From assembly GCF_008831285.2 (NCBI RefSeq), contig NC_045151.1, positions 11,274,571 to 11,338,570 of the forward strand: a DNA stretch of 64,000 bases. The letters are read 5' to 3'. The notes below the pieces were generated by a model. It was not told the DNA's origin and did not search any database. It saw nothing but the letters and a program-made list of their open reading frames with translations. The DNA is from Nymphaea colorata. Taxonomy: Eukaryota; Streptophyta; Magnoliopsida; Nymphaeales; Nymphaeaceae. Below, one piece after another: positions 58,501-62,023 of this stretch. The position numbers and the translations under genes are program-made. The stretch's first letter is position 1; every line of letters begins with the position of its first letter.

Positions 58501-60057
58501 CTGTTGCTGCTATTTCTAACGAAGCTTCTTGATTGTTTATCCACCATTATATGGGTGAGCTTCTGTCAGACGCTGGCACTGATAAGCTAAATGCTGTAAA
58601 CTTTCTGTACTTGAGGCTGGATGCTCATACTGGGTTAAATCTGACAAGATGTTTTCTTTCCAAAATTTTTACTCGATGAAGGTTCAAAGGTTTAGGAATG
58701 AGTCATCTGCTGTTCCTACTGAGATGCAGGTCTTCTCTCCCATCTTGGAGCTGCTTACTCATGTGCTCTACATTTCTGTAATTAAAAAGCATCCATAGCT
58801 GAATGATTTCTTGTTGAAATGCATTTTTGTTCTGTTCACTTTTAGTTTTACTTATAATACTTTTTAGATTATCATTAAATTAAATTATGTTATTTAACTT
58901 GCGGAGTGAGGTAAGTTTGAATTTGACCAGATAAAAATGGGAATTCAAAGTTTGGGTACTTGGAAAAGTCAAAGGGAAAAGAATTTGATCAAGCTCTTTA
59001 TCTGACTATGGAGATGGTATGGCTTGCCATTCATCAAGCTATGCTTATGTATTTTGTCGAATATCAGTTCGGATTTCTATAGGTATTTCAAAAGTGTTGT
59101 TTCAAAAGTGTTCGTTTCTGCAACTGAAAGCCCATACAGTAGTGTCGATTGTGCAGGTATTTTAGTTACACAACCTGTATGGCTGTATTCATGAAACTGA
59201 GCTCACAGTGAAGTTCAATTGCATGGAAATGGTTTTGAATTTGATGCACATTGTCACTTCCATAGATTTTTAATTTATTTTGTACTTAAGATTGTCTTTT
59301 CTACGTGTATGCTGCAATAAGGACTTCTGACAGCTTATTCTTGTAATGAATTCAAGGCAAATGGTGCCTTTGGAATGGCAGTATACGTTCTTACAGTTAC
59401 TGCATTGTTTGTTGTCAGGCTGTTAAGAGATGCTTGAGGACGGTGAGCATTGTGGTGCAGGTATGTGGCGGTGATTTTTTCATACGCCGTTTTCGCAGTG
59501 ACGGGTCATTCCTTTGGAAGCTGCTAACCCCTAAGACTGCTGATAGTAGAAGATCCTCAAAAACTGAAGGGCCAATACTGCTTCCATACAGAAAATCAGA
59601 GTTTAGATCCACTGATGAGTCGACAGCGGAGGTTTCTATCTTGAAGGTTCAAGAAGCAGCCCTCCACATGATTGCAGATATTGCCCAGGACAAAAGAAGT
59701 GCCTCTGCATTAGAAGGCATCCTCAAGAAGGTCAGTGGCCTCGTCGTGGGCATTGCTTGTGGGGGCCCAGATGCACTGCAAGATGCTGCTGTGAGGGCCT
59801 TGTCTTCTCTTTCATGTATCGATCCGGATTTGATATGGGTTCTTTTAGCTGATATAGTGTATTCGTCTGGTAAAGGTGTCCCTTCCCCACCTACCTCGGA
59901 TTTTCCTGAGGTCTCTCAACTGCTGCCTTTCCCGTCTTCACCGAAAGAGTATTTATGTATGCAGTACTGTGGGGAGGATAGCAGCTTCGACATTCAACTT
60001 CTTAAGGCCGAAAATGTCTTTGAGAAGCTAAACTCTGAGACCTTCCAAGCAATGTGA
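8469..60057 (+). CDS. TTI1: TTI1 homologue (TELO2-interacting protein 1), 18-exon gene span
   Basis: The join is 8469-8680, 9413-9602, 10732-11031, 11768-11856, 12077-12538, 12654-12761, 14050-14177, 14289-14421, 22341-22698, 22793-23319, 23424-23603, 23694-23852, 36302-36376, 53571-53742, 55187-55206, 55588-55764, 57983-58198, 59419-60057. These encode about 1381 residues, the usual size of plant TTI1. TTI1 is an all-helical HEAT-repeat scaffold. With TELO2 and TTI2 it forms the TTT complex, which with HSP90/R2TP stabilises newly made PIKKs (TOR, ATM, ATR, SMG1, TRRAP). Recognition rests on conserved family blocks such as [54 protein letters not shown] and [11 protein letters not shown]. Two lesions are visible: exon 4 is one base out of frame, and the exon 10 donor lacks GT. 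All other junctions are GT-AG with compatible phases. The introns are swollen by retrotransposons. Identification is from remembered family sequence, not a search. Confidence 0.88.
9413..9602 (+). CDS. TTI1: TTI1 exon 2
   Basis: The acceptor is TACATGCAG. The exon reads [18 protein letters not shown] and later [21 protein letters not shown], the conserved N-terminal HEAT region with its run of leucines before Asp. It ends in phase 0 at CAG before GTGACT. Residues are about 71-134. Confidence 0.88.
10255..10622. mobile_element. hAT-type element, family B copy 1 (TTI1 intron 2)
   Basis: The left end is CTATGTCACATGGGTG and the right end is CATGTGACTTAT, which are inverted repeats. An identical 8-bp direct repeat GTTTAATG flanks the element (10247-10254 and 10623-10630). 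Subterminal DNA is rich in GGTGCGGGTGC-type sequence. There is no coding capacity. The same termini recur at 37433 and 56584. Confidence 0.85.
10732..11031 (+). CDS. TTI1: TTI1 exon 3
   Basis: Exactly 100 codons follow the acceptor ATGGCAG. The segment [16 protein letters not shown] and the following [18 protein letters not shown] match the TTI1 N-terminal HEAT repeats. The exon ends GHWLSLLLQ before GTAGGA in phase 0. Residues are about 135-234. Confidence 0.9.
11768..11856 (+). CDS. TTI1: TTI1 exon 4, one base out of frame
   Basis: Both neighbours demand phase 0, yet the exon is 89 nt long. The first part reads [20 protein letters not shown] in one frame. The last part reads TLRVLIAK in another, which continues correctly into VGTADG of exon 5. 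The shift occurs at about 11826-11834 (CTTTTACCC, where CTTTTnACCC would restore the conserved Leu-Thr-Leu-Arg). The acceptor CTCTAAG and donor AAG|GTATTC are otherwise normal. This is either an assembly deletion or a disabling frameshift. Confidence 0.75.
12077..12538 (+). CDS. TTI1: TTI1 exon 5
   Basis: This long 154-codon exon opens with the most conserved TTI1 block, [20 protein letters not shown], followed by [19 protein letters not shown]. It ends [10 protein letters not shown] before GTAAAT. Residues are about 265-418. The acceptor is TTTGTAG. Confidence 0.92.
12654..12761 (+). CDS. TTI1: TTI1 exon 6
   Basis: The exon has 36 codons beginning [20 protein letters not shown] and ending KKSKLMLL before GTAAGT. 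The acceptor is GGATTAG. It is too short to appear as a stand-alone open frame, but phase and family similarity place it firmly. Residues are about 419-454. Confidence 0.85.
13144..13217. repeat. (GA)n microsatellite
   Basis: An almost uninterrupted GA dinucleotide array of about 70 bases in TTI1 intron 6. Confidence 0.95.
13398..13560. repeat. Degenerate family-B hAT-like end
   Basis: The sequence AAGTCACACAGGTGTGGG and the following GGGTTCGGGTGCATG resemble the left terminus of the family-B hAT elements. No right terminus or target duplication was found. It lies in TTI1 intron 6. Confidence 0.3.
14050..14177 (+). CDS. TTI1: TTI1 exon 7
   Basis: The acceptor AAATTGCAG is followed by [20 protein letters not shown], which continues the HEAT solenoid directly from MLL of exon 6. 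It ends CTT CAA AG (phase 2) before GTTTTT. The downstream intron contains a short CT microsatellite at 14194-14215. Confidence 0.88.
14194..14215. repeat. (CT)n microsatellite
   Basis: A short CT run in intron 7 of TTI1, just after the exon 7 donor; it adds to the intron's pyrimidine content. Confidence 0.9.
14289..14421 (+). CDS. TTI1: TTI1 exon 8
   Basis: The acceptor is CTGTACAG. The split codon AG+T gives Ser, then [20 protein letters not shown] and [16 protein letters not shown] before GTAAGG. LPKVVLG and the YY-GP motif are family hallmarks. The following intron is 7.9 kb and TE-filled. Confidence 0.9.
15200..16760 (-). mobile_element. Ty1/copia remnant: gag, protease, pre-integrase
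   Basis: On the minus strand, a copia gag (UBN2-type) reads [20 protein letters not shown] near 16.6 kb and is followed by a zinc knuckle [14 protein letters not shown] near 16.0 kb. Next comes a protease-like [14 protein letters not shown] (DSGA replaced by NSGV) near 15.7 kb and a GAG-pre-integrase-like [12 protein letters not shown] near 15.4 kb. Stops break the frames. No LTR, integrase core or RT was found, so the element is truncated at both ends. It lies antisense in TTI1 intron 8. Confidence 0.8.
17077..17245 (+). other. Coding-like segment of unknown identity
   Basis: A plus-strand frame reads [20 protein letters not shown] and [20 protein letters not shown], then meets a good donor (A|GTAAGTATG). 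The composition looks like an alpha-helical exon rather than intron noise. I do not recognise the protein. It could be a gene fragment captured by a transposon, or chance. Confidence 0.3.
18107..18449. mobile_element. hAT-type element, family A copy 1, TACGATAC-rich
   Basis: The termini CAGTGTTGTA and TACAACATTG are inverted repeats with one mismatch. Flanking 8-bp direct repeats are CTATCGGC (18099-18106) and CTGTCGGC (18450-18457), again with one mismatch. The left 180 bp is a dense array of TACGATAC-like palindromic units, and the middle is AT-rich. It has no coding capacity. It is inserted beside or within the pararetrovirus block. Confidence 0.75.
18458..19411 (-). pseudogene. Pararetroviral downstream frame, function unknown
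   Basis: A 170-codon minus-strand frame (18899-19411) and a shorter one at 18439-18678 follow RNase H. They match no domain I recognise. The lower frame has a C-x2-C pair (TCYACRRK). Florendoviruses are known to carry a second ORF of unknown function downstream of the polyprotein, so this is a plausible homologue. That assignment is inference. Confidence 0.45.
19577..20806 (-). pseudogene. Pararetroviral reverse transcriptase-RNase H remnant
   Basis: RT palm motifs [30 protein letters not shown] and the intact catalytic box YVDD occur in 20340-20714. The thumb or connection ([14 protein letters not shown]) is at 20042-20308, and an RNase H C-terminus ([18 protein letters not shown]) is at 19577-19819. 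The pieces lie in different frames with stops between them. It is described only as a relic. Confidence 0.8.
21100..21747 (-). pseudogene. Pararetroviral protease-like remnant
   Basis: Minus-strand translation contains [20 protein letters not shown], which fits a retropepsin-type core in which the usual D-T/S-G triad reads A-T-G, so the catalytic Asp is lost. It precedes the RT in the expected order and is interrupted by stops. Confidence 0.55.
21748..21810. repeat. (TA)n tract at the pararetrovirus border
   Basis: An uninterrupted TA dinucleotide array of about 63 bases. It lies exactly between the truncated viral fragment and a hAT-like element. Confidence 0.95.
21820..22123. mobile_element. 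Candidate hAT-like element, family A relative (copy 3)
   Basis: The termini CATTGTCA and TGACAATG are inverted repeats and resemble the CAATGTTR termini of family A. The interior has the same AT-rich core style and a terminal palindromic GTACCCGTACACG segment. No target duplication is seen. The left side abuts the TA tract, which may have slipped. Confidence 0.45.
22222..22252. repeat. (TA)n microsatellite
   Basis: A short, slightly imperfect TA array in intron 8 of TTI1, about 90 bp before the exon 9 acceptor. Confidence 0.9.
22341..22698 (+). CDS. TTI1: TTI1 exon 9
   Basis: The acceptor AATTTCAG is followed by [20 protein letters not shown] and later [16 protein letters not shown], both characteristic of plant TTI1. 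It ends ATT ATA G in phase 1 before GTAATT. Residues are about 542-661. Confidence 0.92.
22793..23319 (+). CDS. TTI1: TTI1 exon 10, donor site abnormal
   Basis: With acceptor TTCGCTAG the split codon G+AC gives Asp, then the frame [20 protein letters not shown] and [19 protein letters not shown]. The conserved end is DTSMLQQ at CAG (23317-23319), which should join VIIDGLG of exon 11. The next bases are GAAGG rather than GTAAGG, so no canonical donor exists. Reading on gives a stop at about 23335. No nearby GT gives a compatible phase. Confidence 0.82.
23424..23603 (+). CDS. TTI1: TTI1 exon 11
   Basis: The acceptor TCATGCAG is followed by [20 protein letters not shown], the conserved mid-protein block, for exactly 60 codons. 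It ends GHTN before GTGAGT. Residues are about 837-896. Confidence 0.92.
23694..23852 (+). CDS. TTI1: TTI1 exon 12
   Basis: The exon has 53 codons beginning [20 protein letters not shown] and ending [15 protein letters not shown] before GTATCA. The acceptor is GGAACAG. The next intron is 12.4 kb and carries the nested copia cluster. Confidence 0.93.
23853..26807. other. Left part of TTI1 intron 12, no element classified
   Basis: No coding similarity was recognised on either strand. Near 26160-26270 there is a cluster of CTAGTCAGTC/GACTAGTC-type short palindromes, which may be a decayed MITE. A sequence of about 47 bp at 26754-26800 recurs at 35941-35987, on the far side of the copia nest. 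Confidence 0.5.
26808..27081 (+). repeat. 5' LTR of copia D1
   Basis: The LTR starts TGTTAGAATACAATG and ends GTTTCTACA immediately before the primer-binding site. It shares long stretches with the D2 LTRs, for example GGTTGCGGTTTTGCCCC and AGAGCTTCTCCGTGG. Confidence 0.88.
27440..29462 (+). pseudogene. Copia D1 gag-protease-integrase, interrupted
   Basis: The ATG at 27440 opens gag ([16 protein letters not shown]). A TGA at about 27762 replaces an expected Trp codon (MWTVL in the sister copy), after which the frame runs on to 29506. Gag has a zinc knuckle [14 protein letters not shown]. Protease has [12 protein letters not shown]. Integrase has the first catalytic Asp in HSDVWGPSG, the second in RTDNAREY and the Glu in [10 protein letters not shown]. 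The frame then enters unrelated sequence. Confidence 0.88.
29463..30174 (+). mobile_element. Copia fragment H, RT/RNase H part
   Basis: This is the end of a copia RT ([36 protein letters not shown]) and RNase H ([45 protein letters not shown]). It belongs to a different family from D1 and D2. Its frame is cut at 30174 by the D2 insertion and resumes at 35548. Confidence 0.85.
30175..30450 (+). repeat. 5' LTR of copia D2
   Basis: TGTTAGAATATTGTACAC opens it and GTTTCTACA closes it, directly before the tRNA primer-binding site. Confidence 0.92.
30966..35270 (+). pseudogene. Copia D2 gag-pol, multiply inactivated
   Basis: The order is gag (ATG 30966), zinc knuckle [14 protein letters not shown], protease [13 protein letters not shown], integrase, RT, RNase H. 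Lesions: a 35-bp tandem duplication near 31194-31263 shifts the frame; a TGA at about 31454 replaces Trp; a short deletion near 32337 gives a stop; TAG at about 32474; the first integrase Asp is His (HSHVWGPSG); the RT box YVDD has lost one Asp codon ([11 protein letters not shown], near 34311); stops occur at about 33664 and 34243. The end reads [16 protein letters not shown] before the polypurine tract. Confidence 0.9.
35272..35547 (+). repeat. 3' LTR of copia D2
   Basis: The LTR follows the polypurine tract and ends TTTTTACA, then the CAAAC target repeat. It is collinear with the 5' LTR over its whole length. Confidence 0.92.
35548..35763 (+). mobile_element. Copia fragment H, RNase H end and polypurine tract
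   Basis: The sequence [19 protein letters not shown] and [15 protein letters not shown] continues the RNase H interrupted at 30174. It ends MYAPA-stop followed by TTAAGGGGGAG, a polypurine tract. Confidence 0.88.
35764..35940 (+). repeat. 3' LTR of copia H
   Basis: It starts TGTTGAATTAGAAGAG directly after the polypurine tract and ends GGCTGTAACA. The 177-bp length is short but normal for some copia lineages. No 5' partner is present in the window. Confidence 0.7.
36302..36376 (+). CDS. TTI1: TTI1 exon 13
   Basis: This is a 25-codon exon between two giant introns. After acceptor ATCTTGCAG it reads [20 protein letters not shown] and ISLLK before GTATTT. The motif [15 protein letters not shown] is strongly conserved in plant TTI1. 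It is too short to stand out as an open frame by itself. Confidence 0.9.
36546..37020. mobile_element. Candidate MITE in TTI1 intron 13
   Basis: The left end AAAAATTTACCAATAACTG and the right end CATTTGTAAATTTTCCC are imperfect inverted repeats around an AT-rich non-coding core. No clear target duplication was found, so the boundaries are approximate. Confidence 0.35.
37433..38438. mobile_element. hAT-type element, family B copy 2 (TTI1 intron 13)
   Basis: The left end CTATGTCACATAGGTGC matches copies 1 and 3. The right end TTGGACTTAG is a degraded inverted repeat. Flanking 8-bp repeats are GCTTCAAC (37425-37432) and GCTTTAAC (38439-38446). The subterminal DNA shows GGTGCGGGTG and GACTCGAGTC-type sequence. 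An internal (TA)n tract lies near 37545-37567. No transposase was recognised. Confidence 0.75.
39517..39970 (-). repeat. 3' LTR of copia G
   Basis: On the minus strand it starts TGTTAGACTTTAAGG after the polypurine tract and ends CTATCA. It is AT-rich and 454 bp long. Confidence 0.75.
40340..42580 (-). pseudogene. Copia E integrase end, RT and RNase H
   Basis: On the minus strand: integrase end ([20 protein letters not shown] and [15 protein letters not shown]), the linker region (41602-42117), RT ([32 protein letters not shown]-like) with the catalytic box YVDY instead of YVDD, and RNase H ([35 protein letters not shown]). Several frameshifts separate these pieces. Confidence 0.85.
42582..43342. 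mobile_element. hAT deletion derivative, family A copy 2, with BED-finger remnant
   Basis: The termini CAATGTTATC and GATAACATTG are perfect inverted repeats related to family A copy 1. Both ends carry TACGATAC-type palindromic arrays, as copy 1 does. A plus-strand ATG at 43055 opens a BED zinc-finger-like start: [20 protein letters not shown], typical of hAT transposase N-termini. It is lost after ISGESFAC. No matching 8-bp target duplication is present. Confidence 0.75.
43055..43165 (+). pseudogene. hAT transposase BED zinc-finger remnant
   Basis: [20 protein letters not shown] is followed by [16 protein letters not shown]. The W...T-R-V-(D/N)-P, then V-x-C-x2-C-x3-I-S-G pattern is the usual opening of plant hAT transposases. 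The second half of the finger (H-x-H/C) and the rest of the protein are missing. A likely intron donor (AAG|GTAAGAAAT) precedes it at about 42963. Confidence 0.65.
43343..43745 (-). pseudogene. Copia E gag fragment
   Basis: The minus strand reads [20 protein letters not shown] and [14 protein letters not shown], matching D1/D2 gag ([11 protein letters not shown] and the region after). The frame is broken near 43.62 kb, and the expected ATG reads GTG. Gag ends abruptly at the hAT element. Confidence 0.75.
44481..44736 (-). repeat. 5' LTR of copia E
   Basis: On the minus strand it runs from TGTTGACATATGTTTTAATG to GTTTCAACA, next to the primer-binding site. It is clearly related to the LTRs of element F. 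Confidence 0.82.
44737..46922 (-). pseudogene. Copia G gag, integrase and RT start, decayed
   Basis: From the ATG at 46922 the gag N-terminus reads [20 protein letters not shown], followed by scattered gag pieces to about 45.8 kb. Integrase includes HSDVWGP. The RT start reads [20 protein letters not shown] and [17 protein letters not shown]. Numerous stops are present. The sequence ends where element E begins at 44736. Confidence 0.75.
47208..47516 (-). repeat. 5' LTR of copia G, U5 side truncated
   Basis: On the minus strand it starts TGTTAGCATTTAAGG and follows the 3' LTR for about 300 bp. The last 130-150 bp and the primer-binding site are missing. Confidence 0.75.
47738..47943 (-). repeat. 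Candidate LTR with primer-binding site, otherwise lost
   Basis: On the minus strand a 206-bp segment TGTTGAGAATTATTG...CTACCGTAACA is followed directly by TGGTATCAAAGC, a near-perfect initiator-Met primer-binding site (47726-47737). About 120 bp of purine-poor leader follows and then the relic ends near copia G. No second LTR is seen. Confidence 0.55.
48497..48748 (-). repeat. 3' LTR of copia F
   Basis: On the minus strand it starts TGTTGACATGTTTTAATG and ends GTTTCTACA, next to the AGACC target repeat. Confidence 0.9.
48743..52030 (-). pseudogene. Copia F protease-integrase-RT-RNase H
   Basis: The first frame (50693-52030) starts [20 protein letters not shown] (protease) and includes integrase with HSDVWGPSG, but the second catalytic Asp motif reads RSNNAREY instead of RTDNAREY. 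The next frame (49887-50804) holds the linker and RT start ([20 protein letters not shown]). The frame at 49205-49801 has an intact RT box [11 protein letters not shown]. RNase H is at 48743-49156 ([35 protein letters not shown]). Frameshifts lie near 50.75, 49.85 and 49.2 kb. It is the best-preserved copia pol in the window. Confidence 0.9.
52903..53114 (-). repeat. 5' LTR of copia F, U5 end deleted
   Basis: It starts TGTTGACGTGTTTTAATG on the minus strand and follows the 3' LTR until CAGATGTAAC-equivalent sequence. It then switches to unrelated leader DNA without the terminal CA or primer-binding site. Confidence 0.85.
53571..53742 (+). CDS. TTI1: TTI1 exon 14
   Basis: The acceptor GTTTATGCAG is followed by [20 protein letters not shown], continuing SLLK of exon 13. 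A charged [11 protein letters not shown] stretch follows. It ends TCA G in phase 1 before GTGGTA. It is separated from exon 13 by 17.2 kb. Confidence 0.88.
54186..54222 (-). repeat. Short E/F-type copia LTR fragment
   Basis: About 37 bp (GTAATGTGGAAAACCCTC and on to GAAGAAAACCA) match the U5 part of the E and F LTRs. It ends at the GGGCC-rich repeat. Confidence 0.5.
54226..54500. repeat. GGGCC-rich dispersed-repeat-like element
   Basis: The ends are built from GGGCTGGCCCG and GGGCCGGGCCCGG palindromic units, and the middle is 100 bp of almost pure A/T. This is a common layout for plant non-autonomous DNA transposons. No clean inverted repeat or target duplication could be fixed. Confidence 0.5.
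55187..55206 (+). CDS. TTI1: TTI1 exon 15, 20-nt micro-exon
   Basis: Exon 14 ends in phase 1 while exon 16 begins in phase 0, so 2 nt (mod 3) of coding sequence are missing between them. A 20-nt segment with acceptor TTCTTCTCAG and donor GTAATG fits exactly and adds (G)AT-VADALY without a stop. This stretch is variable in the family, so support is from phase and splice sites only. Confidence 0.6.
55588..55764 (+). CDS. TTI1: TTI1 exon 16
   Basis: The acceptor CTCTAACAG is followed by [20 protein letters not shown], then [20 protein letters not shown] and [10 protein letters not shown] before GTTGGT. The RRTVGS-AGSC block is one of the most conserved in plant TTI1. Residues are about 1039-1097. 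Confidence 0.93.
56584..57491. mobile_element. hAT-type element, family B copy 3 (TTI1 intron 16)
   Basis: The left end CTATGTCACATAGG and the right end CTGTGACATAG are inverted repeats. Flanking 8-bp repeats are GTGTAAAT (56576-56583) and GTGTAAAG (57492-57499). Subterminal sequences are GTACGGGTATGGG and GTACCGGTAC types. The 908-bp interior shows no recognised transposase. Confidence 0.8.
57507..57542. other. Perfect 13-bp hairpin
   Basis: ATACTGGACTACA and TGTAGTCCAGTAT form a perfect inverted repeat around a 10-base loop, 15 bp right of the family-B element in intron 16. Confidence 0.75.
57983..58198 (+). CDS. TTI1: TTI1 exon 17
   Basis: The acceptor TTGGTTTAG is followed by [20 protein letters not shown] and later [20 protein letters not shown], ending KHGKPV before GTATGT. 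It has 72 codons. LLPAMNK-WP is a signature of the TTI1 C-terminal HEAT domain. Confidence 0.93.
59419..60057 (+). CDS. TTI1: TTI1 exon 18 (terminal, stop codon)
   Basis: The acceptor TTGTCAG is followed by [20 protein letters not shown], then [20 protein letters not shown] and [14 protein letters not shown]-like sequence ([18 protein letters not shown]). The conserved tail [12 protein letters not shown] leads to a TGA at 60055-60057. Total length and C-terminus are as expected for the family. An AATAAA lies at 60073-60078, a possible but very close polyadenylation signal. Confidence 0.94.
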   Translation, partial: AVKRCLRTVSIVVQVCGGDFFIRRFRSDGSFLWKLLTPKTADSRRSSKTEGPILLPYRKSEFRSTDESTAEVSILKVQEAALHMIADIAQDKRSASALEGILKKVSGLVVGIACGGPDALQDAAVRALSSLSCIDPDLIWVLLADIVYSSGKGVPSPPTSDFPEVSQLLPFPSSPKEYLCMQYCGEDSSFDIQLLKAENVFEKLNSETFQAM

Positions 60058-61908
60058 AGTTAAAAAGTGAGTAATAAAAGCATGTCTTCTGTGAGTTATG
60101 CGCCTGCTTTGCTGATGGGTTTCTTTAACGTATCCGCACAAACCTTTTTTGATGGGAATTGATTAGAAAATAGTTGAAGTACATCAACAAAATTGTTACC
60201 TTCGAATCGATTATGTTGACGAATAGAAGTTTGTCCTGGAAGGTATCTCTTCCTTTTTGTTTATGGAGGAAGCCACCGAGATTTGTGGATCTGATGGATT
60301 TGCTGGCCAAAGAGATGCAGGTTCATCATGCTTTGCTTTGGTAGTGTGAAGCCGCGCCATACCCTTACCATGTCAAAAGACTTATTTGGTTTTGATCGCT
60401 TTTACTGTGCTTAAAGGTGTTGCCTTATTATAAAACATTGCTAAAAGATAATTTAGTTCATACAAATGAACCATGACAGTGCTTCTTTTGTTCAATTTTA
60501 TGCATTAAAGATTTTGAATTTCACTATTTTTAATTGGATCTATTTGGATTTAAGGGCAATATCTTAGCTTTGGATTTGAATGTATAAACATATGTTCCAG
60601 CTCTAGTTTACACCCATGAATAAGGGCAGTGTATAATGTTTCTCCTTTTTAACCTTTATCATTAGGAAGTCCAGAAAGGGGTTCTAATATGTCAGTAGTA
60701 CCCACATTGCGTGTAGGTATCTTTAAGTGGTGGCCACATTGCGTGTAGGTACCGCTTGAATTTTATCGGATGTCTCAAAGGAGACCCATTGCATATGACC
60801 TGTTGGGAGATGAAGTTAGACTTTGGTACTGCTCGAGTCAATCGAAGCCCCCCTCCTTCCTCCTATTTCCTAAGATTAAGTGATGTATCGAAATCTAGGT
60901 TAACCTTACAGTTATTCTTTCCAATTTAAGAGTAGCATTTACCATCTTTTGCAGTCTAGAGCAGTAACATCCACAAAAATCAAACTGCCGACTGGTTTTT
61001 ATCAGCCTGTCAACCCACCGGATATAACATGCCCTTCGAGGCAACTCTGGTGTAAAAAACATGGTGGCTTGTACAAACAATCATTGTGCTGTTAATAACA
61101 CAGCGTTGATCAAACATTTCATTCTTCAACACCACGCAATGAACAACCTGACACCAGAAGTAGAGAAATGCATATTTTGAAGCTGAAAGCAAGTGAGCCC
61201 TCGTAAGGTAACGCAAATTCGATTTGAGCATGAAAATATGCTTCGAACCTTATGCACCATCGAACGTAAAAATATGCTTCATGCAGCTTAACTAACACGA
61301 ACTGAGCATGAAAACCATCTAAAATTCTATTCCCTGACAAAAGAGAAGGGTTTACATGAGCCACCAAAAAATGGCTTACATCAGCATCAAATTCTTATCG
61401 TTAATTTATCTGGACACCACAAAAATGACATTTCTAGAGAGAGAGATCAAAATGCTGTCGTATACTATTTCAATGAAAAGAATATCCGCATAACATTAAG
61501 CAACGCGCTCTGTTAAGTTGAAGGAACCAGATTCTTTTCTGAAACATTATCTCATGTGCCACTCGGAGAAATATTTTGTCGAAATGTTGAAATGTTACTC
61601 TGAAAGCATGTCCCACTTCTGGAACATTGGGAGTTTGTAATTTGACCAAATTTTTGCAATAACTAGCCTGTATGGAAATTTAAAAAGCAACATACCAACT
61701 ATGGACAACAGAAAAAACAATATAAGTGATTTATCTATCGATTGTATGATAACAGCAGAAGGAAACCTTCATCTGGAGCACCCTCACACCCATTTGCATG
61801 TGACTTTAAAAGTTTTTGCAATTCATAAGATGTAGCATGCTTATGTATGTAGGATAGAAAACTCATGGCAGGGACTTGCCACACCGTATGAATCGAAGAG
61901 TGACAGCT
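60058..61908. other. Intergenic region and probable 3' UTRs
   Basis: No coding sequence was recognised. It separates the convergent TTI1 (plus) and RUB (minus) genes. A direct repeat CCACATTGCGTGTAGGTA occurs twice near 60703-60751. Part of 61.1-61.9 kb is presumably RUB 3' UTR. Confidence 0.5.
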
Positions 61909-62023
61909 TCACTCATAGCTACCACCACGAAGAGCAAGCACAAGATGAAGGACCGAACCACCCTCAATGTTATAATCACGAGCCGTCTTGTCATCAGCCA
62001 GTTGCTTCCCCGCATATATCAGC
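61909..62023 (-). CDS. RUB: RUB/NEDD8 ubiquitin-like protein, terminal coding exon
   Basis: Read on the minus strand, after an acceptor ACATGTGCAG, a split Arg codon is followed by [20 protein letters not shown] and [17 protein letters not shown]-stop (37 codons). The [11 protein letters not shown] and [12 protein letters not shown] pattern separates RUB/NEDD8 from ubiquitin, which has AGKQLEDGRTL and TLHLVLRLRGG. The mature modifier ends at Gly-Gly, so Ser-Tyr-Glu would be removed by a processing protease before conjugation to cullins. The upstream exon(s) were not found up to 64000, so the first intron exceeds 1.9 kb or I failed to see the exon. Some plant RUB genes are ubiquitin-RUB fusions, and that cannot be judged here. 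Confidence 0.85.
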
